Below the pieces are notes generated by a model. It worked only from the letters and a program-made list of their open reading frames with translations, had not been told where the DNA came from and did not search any database. Source: Planctomycetota bacterium (GTDB lineage: Bacteria; Planctomycetota; Planctomycetia; Pirellulales; Pirellulaceae). From it: DNA of 64,000 nt. The translations under genes were made by a program, and so were the position numbers. The stretch lies in assembly GCA_026692905.1 (NCBI GenBank), contig JAPLNL010000040.1, positions 1 to 64,000 on the forward strand, read 5' to 3'. Shown here piece after piece: positions 50,787-59,401 of this stretch. Position 1 is the first letter of the stretch; every line of letters starts with the position of its first letter.

Positions 50787-52211
50787 TCATGCAAGGATTT
50801 CTCGCATGACGTTCCCATGCACGTCGGTCAATCGGAAATCGCGCCCTGCGTATCGATAAGTAAGGCGTTCGTGATCGAAACCCAGTAGATGGAGGATGGT
50901 TGCATGCAAATCATGAACGGTGGAGACCTTCTCAACGGCTTTGAAACCGAAGTCGTCCGTCGCACCATAGGTAACTCCGCCTCGCACACCGCCACCCGCC
51001 ATCCAAACGGTAAAGCCGTAATGATTGTGATCGCGGCCACTCCCACCCTCCGAAACGGGAGTTCGTCCAAACTCGCCGCCCCAAATCACGAGCGTGTCCT
51101 TTAACATGTCTCGTTGCTTGAGGTCAGCCAGCAATGCAGCGATCGGTTGGTCGATTTCTCCGGCGTTCTTTCGAATGTTCTTCTCAATATCGCCGTGGTG
51201 ATCCCAAGGTTGACCGGCGCCATGCCACAGCTGGACATAACGAACACCTCGCTCCAGCAAACGTCGCGCGATCAATGTCTGCCTACCATGAACCGTGTCA
51301 CCGTACAGTTCTTGAATATGCTTCGGTTCACCCTGAATATCAAAAACGTCAGCCGCCTCGGATTGCATTCGAAAGGCCAACTCGAAAGACTCAATGCGAG
51401 CGTCCATGCGTGAATCGGTCGGGCCTTGAGAGCGGACCGATTCTAGCTTTCGGAGGAGCGCCAATTGACGTTGCTGGATATCTGTCGTCGCATGGGTGCT
51501 GCGAATATTCTCAATCAGTTGTTCGATCTTACGATATTGCGTGTCGACATAGGTGCCTTGATACGAGCCAGGCAAAAACCCCGATTGCCAATTCGCTTTA
51601 TCGGAAACGGGATATCCATTTGGGCACATCGCGATGAAACCGGGCAAGTTCTGATTGACGGTGCCTAACCCGTACATGACCCAGGAGCCAACGCTCGGCC
51701 TCGGTTGAACCGAATCGCCGCAGTTCATGAGCATCAGCGACGGTTCGTGATTGGGGACTTGAGCGGTCATCGAACGAATCACCGCAATGTCATCTGCATG
51801 GGCCGCGGTTCGTGCAAAAAGTTCGCTGATTTCTAATCCGCTTTGACCGTACTTTTGGAACTTGAACGGCGATGGCAAGGCACCACCTGTCTTTCGCTCC
51901 GTTATGTACGACTGTGGCAAAGGCTGGCCCGCGTACTTCTCTAGCAAAGGCTTGGGATCAAACGTATCGACCTGCGATGGTCCGCCATTGAGAAAGAAAT
52001 GCACAACGCGTTTCGCGCGGCCAACGAAGTGCGATGCTTTGACGGTCAACGAGTTGGACGCTCCATCTCCGGTTGCCGCGATCAACGCATTGTCATCCGC
52101 CATCACACCCGCCAAGCCCAATAGCCCCAAACCAACTCCAGAACGGTGGAGCAGTTGGCGGCGGGACAACTCGATCGCTGGATGTTCTGTAGTCATGGTT
52201 TCTGTAGTCAC
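50787..52211 (-). CDS. DUF1501 family protein, Tat-exported
   Basis: A 474-residue protein with a twin-arginine-type signal (ELSRRQLLHRSGVGLGLLGLAGV). DUF1501 features: VVHFFLNGGPSQVDTFDPKP, VRYVQLWHGAGQPWDHHGDI, TLVIWGGEFGRTPVSEGGSGRDHNHYGFTVWMAGGGVRGG, and the ending YAGRDFRLTDVHGNVM. The fold is related to alkaline phosphatase and sulfatases. It always accompanies PSCyt1/DUF1549/DUF1553 proteins in planctomycetes, as here, starting 23 bp after that gene. The biochemical function of the pair is not established. Confidence 0.94.
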   Translation of the reverse strand: MTTETMTTEHPAIELSRRQLLHRSGVGLGLLGLAGVMADDNALIAATGDGASNSLTVKASHFVGRAKRVVHFFLNGGPSQVDTFDPKPLLEKYAGQPLPQSYITERKTGGALPSPFKFQKYGQSGLEISELFARTAAHADDIAVIRSMTAQVPNHEPSLMLMNCGDSVQPRPSVGSWVMYGLGTVNQNLPGFIAMCPNGYPVSDKANWQSGFLPGSYQGTYVDTQYRKIEQLIENIRSTHATTDIQQRQLALLRKLESVRSQGPTDSRMDARIESFELAFRMQSEAADVFDIQGEPKHIQELYGDTVHGRQTLIARRLLERGVRYVQLWHGAGQPWDHHGDIEKNIRKNAGEIDQPIAALLADLKQRDMLKDTLVIWGGEFGRTPVSEGGSGRDHNHYGFTVWMAGGGVRGGVTYGATDDFGFKAVEKVSTVHDLHATILHLLGFDHERLTYRYAGRDFRLTDVHGNVMREILA

Positions 52212-52234
52212 CGTTACGGTCGCATGGATGAAAA

Positions 52235-55200
52235 CTAAGGCACGAACATTCGCTCATTCGAGATCAGCAGTACTTGAGCCAATTGTTCCATCGGAGACAA
52301 CCTCTGTGCCGGATTTCCGGCGAAGTCTTTTTCGGCACTCCAGGAGTTTGCTGCTTCGCGATCTGAATTCAAGATCGAAACGGTCGGTGACCAAAGGAAT
52401 TGATCGTTGTTCAAGACCTTGTCGATATCAACCACAAAATCAACGGTCTCGTTGGATTCGACTTGCAACGCATCCACGCTCAAATCCACCTCGCGATTTT
52501 GCAATGCGGTTGATTTGAGCGTGCCTTGGTTGCTTGAAACGATAAAAGCACGGACGCCATCTCCCTCGGTTCTGTTATGAACCATCTTGGATTGGATTGA
52601 GATGGTTCTTTTTTCTAGCGATGTCCAGCGTCGCACAATGGCATGTTGGCGGTCATTGCCAGGATGACCACCTTGGGACGTTAATTGCAACCAACCGAGC
52701 GTGCCGTCGGGGAACTGGGCTCCGCCTTGCCATGCGGCACCCGTGAAGTGAGGAAGCGGAGTAAACGATTTGAGCTTGCCTGAAGCCTCATCCATTTCGC
52801 CATAGCCATAGCTCCAAGCGGCCGAATGTGGATTCGCAGACTCGGCCTTGGCTCCTGCTTCTGCATCCGCTAGAAACTGCTCCGCGATCCTTTCTTCTTC
52901 TTTTGAGGGCGTTCGTCCGAGAGTTCGATTGTACAGTTGCTTCAGCGGTTCTAAGCCATCTAAACTGGCTACGATCTTCTTGGCTCTTGCAACGACGAAC
53001 GGATGATTCATGGCAAAGAGAGCTTGTTGCGGCGTTGTGGTTTCCGATCGTTCGGGGGAATGCAGATCCGGATTGGCAAAGTCGAATACACTGAGCAGCG
53101 TCGGCAAGAATTGCCGATCGATGGAGATGTAGACTGAGCGCCGCGGACCGAATAAATCTGTCCCAGGGCCCCCCTTGGTTAAGTCCAATTCTCCCGATGT
53201 GGAAAGCATCGAATCTCGCCAAGCTTCGAATTCCAATCGTCGCCGATTGCTTCGCCAAAGGAGCCGGTTCTCCGGATCTTTTTCTTGTGCAACAGCGCTT
53301 GCAGAGACATCCGATGGCCCTTCCGAGTTTTGTCGATACGTTGCAGACGATAGGATCATGCGATGCAGCGTCTTGGTGCTCCAGCCGCCCGAAATGAACT
53401 GGCTTGCCAAATAGTCGAGTAGTTCCGGATGACTTGGCGGGTTCGCGCGAATCCCAAAGTCACTTGGAGTGCGGACCAACCCCGTTCCGAAGTGATGCTG
53501 CCAGACTCGATTGACCCAAACACGGGCCGTCAGTGGATTCGACGGATCAACGATTGCGTTGGCCATCTCCAGGCGTCCACTTCCTTTTTCAAAAGGCCGC
53601 CTTGCTTCACCCGAGAGTACTTTCAGAAATTGACGAGGAACGCGTTCTCCTTTGGAGGCCGGATTGCCACGTCGAAAAACATAAGCGTCCTGTTGTACGA
53701 CACAATCGTTCAAAGCGACCGCACAGGGGGTGGCTACTTGCGATTGAAGAATCCATTGATCCACCTCCGACTGAGCTTTCCAAAGCGCAACCCCAGTCGC
53801 GTGGTCCCAATACCATTCGGTATTGATCAGCGGCTCATCAGGGATAACGCACGGTGAGCCCGCCGCATAAAAGGCATCATGCAACTGTCGATCGCATTCC
53901 TCGATCGAGCCGGAAGCACCTTGAGAGGCACTTTGAGCGGCACTTTGCCAAACAAGATCGTTTGCGGCCAAGAGGGAAGCGTATCGTTCGGCTACTTCTT
54001 GTATCGAAACGGGTGGGACTTCAAATGCTTTTGCGACTCGCGAATTGATGGCGATGGATCCATCGAGCCATTGTTTGGCCAACTCTGCCGCACGTGTCGC
54101 AAACTCATCGTCACGAAGTTGGTTCAAAGCGATCCAGGGTGTGAACACCGGATCCAACCGATGTTCGGCTCCTGCGAGAAACGCCTGCCATCGTCGCACA
54201 ATGGCAGGCACCAACTCATCCTTGCCCGTCAATTGTACAAATGCAACTTCGGGATACTTGTCCATCTCACGCTGCGCCAGCAAATAATCCTTGATCCGAT
54301 CGCGAATCCGCTTATTCGCTTCTACTTGTGAGCTTTCTGTTAGGCTGCGAAGTTTCTGGAGTCGTTCGTGCAATCCTTTGCGATGTTTGTCGGTCGCTTC
54401 CGATTTGTCAGCAGGATTGGGGATTTCTACTTGCTGATCGACACAGTTCAAGAAGACTCCGTACAACGAATAATAGTCCGCTGTCGGGATAGGATCATAT
54501 TTATGATCGTGGCAGCGCGCGCAACCCACCGTCAAACCCAAAAGTCCGCGACCGACAACATCAATTCGATCATCGATGATGTCTGGCGTTGTGCCCAGAA
54601 AACGACGACCGAGAGTCAGAAAACCCATCGCAGCCTGCGACGCCGGATCGCTTGGCGTTACTTGGTCGGCCGCCAGTTGTAGCAGGACAAAACGGTTGAA
54701 TGGCATGTCCTCGTTGAATGCCTTGATCACCCAATCGCGATACAGAAAAGAATGAAAAAACCGTCGTTCCTCCCGACCATAGACGTATCCCTTGGTGTCC
54801 GAATACCTAGCTACATCCAGCCAATGACGGCCCCACCGCTCTCCATAACGTGGTGACTCCAGCAACCGATCGATCAGGCTTTCGTACGCGTCATCCGATT
54901 GATCACGGGCGAACGCGTTGATTTCCTCTTGTGTAGGAGGCAGGCCGCACAAGTCATAGGTGGCGCGAACAATCAACGCTTCGCGACAGGCTTCGCTCGA
55001 CGATTGGAGCCCTGAGTCTTGCAGCTTTGCAACCACAAACCGATCGACGTCATTCTTGACTCTCACATCGCCTTTGATCTCTGGTGGAGCGACAGTACGA
55101 AGAGGCTGAAAGGCCCAGTGCGATCTCCACAGGTCTTCCTTTTGTTTCGAGAGAGGCGTTTCTTTTGGCCACGGAGCTCCCATTGCGATCCAGCGTGCAA

Positions 55201-55711
55201 GATCGTCCATCTGGTTCTTCGTAAGTGGCTCACCCGCTTCCTTCGGCGGCATTCTCAACTCCGGATCGAGACTTTTAACACGATCCAGCAACTCACTACG
55301 CTGGCCGTCCCCCAGAACAATCGATGGACCGCTATCGCCACCAACGAGCATCGCCTCTCGAGAATCCAAACGAAGTCCGGCCCATTGCTTCTTGTCGCCG
55401 TGGCATCCTTGGCACCGTTCAATCAATAGCGGTCGAATCTGTTTTTCAAAGAACTCGATGTCGGCAGGTGTGGCTTGCGGCGAGGATTCATCATCAAGCA
55501 TACGAGCGAACAGCAAGGACGACGAACAAAGGCTCCCGAGGAAGGCAGCCCCAAACAGCCAGTGACTGAATGAGCTTACGGTGATCCTATCGAACCAATG
55601 ACTCGCGTCCCCATCGATCGTCGGCTTGGCGGTTCCGCGAAGAATCTCAGTGTTTTTCAGGCTGGATTCCATGAGGGGTCGTTCAAAAAAAGGTTCATTG
55701 AGAAAGCGCAC
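52235..55711 (-). CDS. PSCyt1-DUF1549-DUF1553 protein (planctomycete cytochrome-like), copy A
   Basis: A 1158-residue protein (an internal ATG at 55672 is a possible start). A membrane segment at about 48-70 anchors or exports it. A cytochrome-like domain has the heme motif CQGCH (100-104) and LRLDSREAMLVGGDSGPSIVLG. DUF1549 follows (ATYDLCGLPPTQEEINAF; RYGERWGRHWLDVARYSDTKGYVYG; CARCHDHKYDPIPTADYYSLYGVF, with a second CxxCH). DUF1553 is near the C-terminal half (LTARVWVNRVWQHHFGTGLVRTPSDFG; PERSETTTPQQALFAMNHPFV). About 200 extra residues at the end (FTPLPHFTGAAWQGGAQFPDG) form a beta domain not present in copy B. It is the first gene of the leftward cluster. Confidence 0.94.
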   Translation of the reverse strand: MRFLNEPFFERPLMESSLKNTEILRGTAKPTIDGDASHWFDRITVSSFSHWLFGAAFLGSLCSSSLLFARMLDDESSPQATPADIEFFEKQIRPLLIERCQGCHGDKKQWAGLRLDSREAMLVGGDSGPSIVLGDGQRSELLDRVKSLDPELRMPPKEAGEPLTKNQMDDLARWIAMGAPWPKETPLSKQKEDLWRSHWAFQPLRTVAPPEIKGDVRVKNDVDRFVVAKLQDSGLQSSSEACREALIVRATYDLCGLPPTQEEINAFARDQSDDAYESLIDRLLESPRYGERWGRHWLDVARYSDTKGYVYGREERRFFHSFLYRDWVIKAFNEDMPFNRFVLLQLAADQVTPSDPASQAAMGFLTLGRRFLGTTPDIIDDRIDVVGRGLLGLTVGCARCHDHKYDPIPTADYYSLYGVFLNCVDQQVEIPNPADKSEATDKHRKGLHERLQKLRSLTESSQVEANKRIRDRIKDYLLAQREMDKYPEVAFVQLTGKDELVPAIVRRWQAFLAGAEHRLDPVFTPWIALNQLRDDEFATRAAELAKQWLDGSIAINSRVAKAFEVPPVSIQEVAERYASLLAANDLVWQSAAQSASQGASGSIEECDRQLHDAFYAAGSPCVIPDEPLINTEWYWDHATGVALWKAQSEVDQWILQSQVATPCAVALNDCVVQQDAYVFRRGNPASKGERVPRQFLKVLSGEARRPFEKGSGRLEMANAIVDPSNPLTARVWVNRVWQHHFGTGLVRTPSDFGIRANPPSHPELLDYLASQFISGGWSTKTLHRMILSSATYRQNSEGPSDVSASAVAQEKDPENRLLWRSNRRRLEFEAWRDSMLSTSGELDLTKGGPGTDLFGPRRSVYISIDRQFLPTLLSVFDFANPDLHSPERSETTTPQQALFAMNHPFVVARAKKIVASLDGLEPLKQLYNRTLGRTPSKEEERIAEQFLADAEAGAKAESANPHSAAWSYGYGEMDEASGKLKSFTPLPHFTGAAWQGGAQFPDGTLGWLQLTSQGGHPGNDRQHAIVRRWTSLEKRTISIQSKMVHNRTEGDGVRAFIVSSNQGTLKSTALQNREVDLSVDALQVESNETVDFVVDIDKVLNNDQFLWSPTVSILNSDREAANSWSAEKDFAGNPAQRLSPMEQLAQVLLISNERMFVP

Positions 55712-55771
55712 CTTGTTTGTGTTTCGTATACAATGTACCCATGTTAGGCTCTTTTCACGCCAATCACCAGT

Positions 55772-58700
55772 ATGAAAATGCTAGCTGCCGGGAAAGCAAT
55801 TTCCTGGAAGCTCCCTCCCACCGATTCAAACATCTTTGCAATGCCACGTCCCTTGAGAAACGTCGGGAGAGCGAGGCTCCTGCCGAGCTTGCAATGCCTC
55901 GGTTCAGCAGGAGCCTCACAAAATCGCTCCAAACATCTTTGCAATGACAATTGCCTTATGAACCTTCGCGAGAGCGAGGCTCCTGCCCAGCTTGGTACGC
56001 CGCGGTTCGGCGGGAGCCTCACCCTCCCAAATATCGTCATTGCATGTGCGATGGCATGCCTGCTCATGCTCGCACCAGCTTGTCTCGCGGAGAACGACGA
56101 CGAGTTCTTTGAGGCGCGAGTCCGACCTGTTTTGGTCAAGCATTGCCTGGAGTGTCATGGCACAAAAAAACAAGAAGGTGGGCTGCGACTGGACTCACGC
56201 GATAGTTGGATGCGAGGTGGCGAGCGCGGTGATGTAATCGTGGCGGGTGAACCAGAAAAGAGTTTATTCATTCAGGCGGTACGATATGACGATCCCGATT
56301 TGCAAATGCCACCTGGAAACAAAAAGCTGTCAGGGGCCGAAATCGCAGATCTCGAAGCGTGGGTCCAACGCGGTGCCAACGATCCTCGGCGCGAATCAGC
56401 AACTCAGGCATCGGAAAAAATGAGTCTTGAACAGGCCCAAACGTTTTGGTCTTTTCAACCTCTTGCAGCTGTCGCCCTACCGCAAGACGCGACGGATCGT
56501 TGGTCTCGAACTTCGCTCGACGCGTTTATTCACGCAGAGTTGAAGAAACACGAACTGACGCCTGTCGCAGACTCAGATCGTCGTACTTGGATACGCCGAG
56601 CCACATTCGATTTGACAGGACTTCCGCCAACCCCCGACGAGATCGATTCGTTTCTGCGCGACGAATCGGCGAACGCATTTGCGGTGGTGGTGGATCGTCT
56701 GCTTGAGTCATCTGCCTATGGTGAACGATGGGGGCGGCACTGGCTCGACGTAGCAAGATATGCAGACACGGCGGGCGACGGATCGGACTATCCAGTGCGT
56801 GAAGCTGGCAAGTATCGCAATTGGGTCATCGACGCCTTCAATCATGACAAACCTTTTCATGAGTTCCTTCGCGAGCAGATCGCTGGGGACATTCTCGCGC
56901 TCAACGGTCCCCACGATCAATACGCAGGTCGAGTGACAGCCACAGGTTTTTTGGCGATCGGCAAACGCTACGGTTACAAAGCTGCGCCCGACTATCAGTA
57001 CTTGGACTTTGGAGATGTGATTGACTCGCTCGGCCGTTCGATGGTGGGACTTTCATTGGGTTGTGCGCGATGCCACGATCATAAATACGATCCGGTTTCA
57101 GCTGCTGACTACTATGCACTCTATGGGATCATGGAGAGCACGCAGTGGGCGTTTCCCGGAGGTGAAGAGCAGAAGCGGCCTGCTCACTTCCCGCCTCTTG
57201 TGCCACCCGATGAAGTCGCGAAACTTGATAAAGCTAGGGCCGAAGAACTCGCTCGCATGGATGCTGAAATCGCTGCGTTGAGACGTGAACGATCGGAACT
57301 GGATCCGGATTCAGTGGCCGGCGGTACGGACCTCGGATTCGAAGCTCAGCAGTCCGGAAAGCCACCCGGCAAACCGTGGGTTAGCGCCGGTCCGGTCGAA
57401 GTAACTCCCGAGGCGCAGAGTCCTTTCGACCATATCCATCCTCAAGGGAAAATGGGGATTCGTCTTGGAAGTGGCCAACCCACCGATGGCTTGCGTTACG
57501 TTTTCGAAAATGGATTGCGGGCAACGCCAGGCAAACAGATGCACCTCACGATCGACTTTCGAACCGTCGAGACATCCAAGGAGAAGGGAGCATTTCGGTT
57601 CTACCTCGGTCGCGGCGTGATCGAGTCGCTTGCCATCGAGTGCAGTGCGACATCAACGGAATTCGCGATTCGCAGTGGAACCAAATGGGAAGTGATTCGC
57701 CCGATAACGCCTGGCGCTTGGTACACGCTGAGATTGACGATCGACCCGGTTGCAAAGAAGTACTCCGGTATCGTTGGTACACGCGATGATTTGACTGCTT
57801 TTGAGGACAAGCAGACGGGGCCGAATTGGGACGGTGTCATCAATTGCTTCATTTGCGATGGGTTTGGGCATGTCGGCGGAGCGGCATGCGCTCGCGAACT
57901 CGACAACCTCGGGCTTCGAGAAACGGCGTTTGGTGCGCCCGATTCTGGGCCAGTCGTTCCGCGAACCGTGGAACCAAATGCTCAGGCGCGGATGGCGAAG
58001 CTGGATGCCGAAATCAAGTCGCTTACGGCCCGCAAACAAACTATCTCGATCGAGTCACCTTACCCTGTTGCTTATGGAGTTGCCGAGGGAACTCCTACGA
58101 ACAGTCGGATACAACTTCGCGGCGAGCCCCATCGTCTGAGCGACGAAGTTCCGCGGCGGAATCTTGAACTGCTGGGTGGCGATATCGTATCTGCTGGTTC
58201 TGGTAGCGGCCGACTTGAGTTGGCAAACTGGATCACTCGCCCAACGAACCCGTTGACGGCTCGAGTCTTCGTGAACCGAGTCTGGCAATGGCATTTCGGT
58301 GACGGGCTTGTCGCAACGCCTAGCGACTTCGGCTTGCGCGGCGAGCGACCGACGCATCCTGAATTGCTTGACTGGCTGGCTGGCGAGTTCATCGCATCGG
58401 GTTGGTCCGTCAAGTCGCTGCATCGATTGATTATGAATTCGCGAACGTACCAATTGGCGAGTGTCGATAGCGACGCGAACCTCACGGCGGACCCAGGCAA
58501 TCGCTGGCACTGGCGGTATTCGCGACGCTCTTTGGATGCAGAATCGATCCGCGACGCGATGCTTGCCGTGAGTGGCCGCTTGGATCGAAACGTCCCACAG
58601 TCCCATCCGTTTCCATCGGTAGACACATGGGGATTCACGATCCACAACCCATTCCATGCAGTCTACGATTCAAACCATCGCAGCGTGTATTTGATGGTAC

Positions 58701-59077
58701 AGCGAAACCGACGGCATCCGTACCTGGCATTGTTTGATGCTGCCGATCCCAACCAAAGTATTGCGTCACGACAACCGACCACCACTCCCACGCAAGCTTT
58801 GTATCTGATGAATTCCCCGTTTGTCCAAGAGGTCTCCGAGGGTTTCGCGCGTCGCGTGGTTTCCGTGTCTGGTGATGATCGGGCAAAAATGCGATGGGCA
58901 TTTGAAACGACACATGGCCAAATTCCCGACGATGCCGTTGTCGGTGATGCCATCGCTTTCGTATCGGGGTATCGAGAGAAACTCCCAGGTGATGCGGCAG
59001 TGGATAAGGACATCGCAGCATGGTCGGCACTTGCGAGAGTTTTGTTGACGAGCAATGGGTTTCTATATGTGGATTAA
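55772..59077 (+). CDS. PSCyt1-DUF1549-DUF1553 protein, copy B, with repeat-derived N-terminus
   Basis: The open frame is 1101 residues from 55772, but the first 85 codons are the translation of two family 1 repeats. The signal peptide (NIVIACAMACLLMLAPACLA, residues 87-106) only begins after them. A start at ATG 55958 (MNLRESEAP) or within the signal peptide is possible; none has a clear Shine-Dalgarno sequence. The cytochrome-like domain has CLECH (125-129), and DUF1549 has TFDLTGLPPTPDEIDSF and CARCHDHKYDPVSAADYYALYG. A concanavalin/LamG-like insertion lies at about 525-715 (LTIDFRTVETSKEKGAFRFYLG; WYTLRLTIDP). DUF1553 follows (LTARVFVNRVWQWHFGDGLVATPSDFGLRG; TTTPTQALYLMNSPFV). It runs divergently from copy A and is followed by its own DUF1501 gene. 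Confidence 0.9.
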   Translation: MKMLAAGKAISWKLPPTDSNIFAMPRPLRNVGRARLLPSLQCLGSAGASQNRSKHLCNDNCLMNLRESEAPAQLGTPRFGGSLTLPNIVIACAMACLLMLAPACLAENDDEFFEARVRPVLVKHCLECHGTKKQEGGLRLDSRDSWMRGGERGDVIVAGEPEKSLFIQAVRYDDPDLQMPPGNKKLSGAEIADLEAWVQRGANDPRRESATQASEKMSLEQAQTFWSFQPLAAVALPQDATDRWSRTSLDAFIHAELKKHELTPVADSDRRTWIRRATFDLTGLPPTPDEIDSFLRDESANAFAVVVDRLLESSAYGERWGRHWLDVARYADTAGDGSDYPVREAGKYRNWVIDAFNHDKPFHEFLREQIAGDILALNGPHDQYAGRVTATGFLAIGKRYGYKAAPDYQYLDFGDVIDSLGRSMVGLSLGCARCHDHKYDPVSAADYYALYGIMESTQWAFPGGEEQKRPAHFPPLVPPDEVAKLDKARAEELARMDAEIAALRRERSELDPDSVAGGTDLGFEAQQSGKPPGKPWVSAGPVEVTPEAQSPFDHIHPQGKMGIRLGSGQPTDGLRYVFENGLRATPGKQMHLTIDFRTVETSKEKGAFRFYLGRGVIESLAIECSATSTEFAIRSGTKWEVIRPITPGAWYTLRLTIDPVAKKYSGIVGTRDDLTAFEDKQTGPNWDGVINCFICDGFGHVGGAACARELDNLGLRETAFGAPDSGPVVPRTVEPNAQARMAKLDAEIKSLTARKQTISIESPYPVAYGVAEGTPTNSRIQLRGEPHRLSDEVPRRNLELLGGDIVSAGSGSGRLELANWITRPTNPLTARVFVNRVWQWHFGDGLVATPSDFGLRGERPTHPELLDWLAGEFIASGWSVKSLHRLIMNSRTYQLASVDSDANLTADPGNRWHWRYSRRSLDAESIRDAMLAVSGRLDRNVPQSHPFPSVDTWGFTIHNPFHAVYDSNHRSVYLMVQRNRRHPYLALFDAADPNQSIASRQPTTTPTQALYLMNSPFVQEVSEGFARRVVSVSGDDRAKMRWAFETTHGQIPDDAVVGDAIAFVSGYREKLPGDAAVDKDIAAWSALARVLLTSNGFLYVD
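55827..56029. repeat. Palindromic repeat family 1, copies 4 and 5 in partial tandem
   Basis: AAACATCTTTGCAATG occurs at 55828 and again at about 55931, each followed by a GAGGCTCCTGCC(G/C)AGC hairpin (arms about 55866-55890 and 55901-55919; 55970-55991 and 56003-56028). The first copy ends early, where the second begins. Both are read through in frame by the copy B gene. Confidence 0.85.
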
Positions 59078-59097
59078 GGATGAAAGATTATCAGTGT

Positions 59098-59295
59098 CCC
59101 CCCTCGCCCCGTTTCGGGGAGAGGGGTCGGGGGTGAGGGGTGGAACTGTCCGTAACAGGTTTTCGATTCAGTTATTTGTTTAAACCTCTTAAGCAGGTCA
59201 CGGCATTGCGAACAAAACCAAAGTTTCAATCAATACATGGCGCAAAACCCCTCACCCCCCGCCCCTCTCCCCAAAAAGGTGAGAGGGGAGCGAGT
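59098..59295. repeat. Repeat family 7, inverted pair
   Basis: 59098-59141 (CCCCTCGCCCC...GGGGAGAGGGG...GGGGGTGAGGGG) and 59242-59295 (CCCCTCACCCCCC...GGGGAG) are inverted to each other. The tail 59171-59241 resembles 43571-43645. The gap 59078-59401 has nothing else. Confidence 0.8.
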
Positions 59296-59401
59296 CATAG
59301 GAAGTGGGGCATACCAGGCCAACGGCCTGGGTACCGATTTTAAGATAACACAAAGGGCCAAAGGCCCGACAGTTTGCAACGTTTGAATGGATCTTCAAAT
59401 C

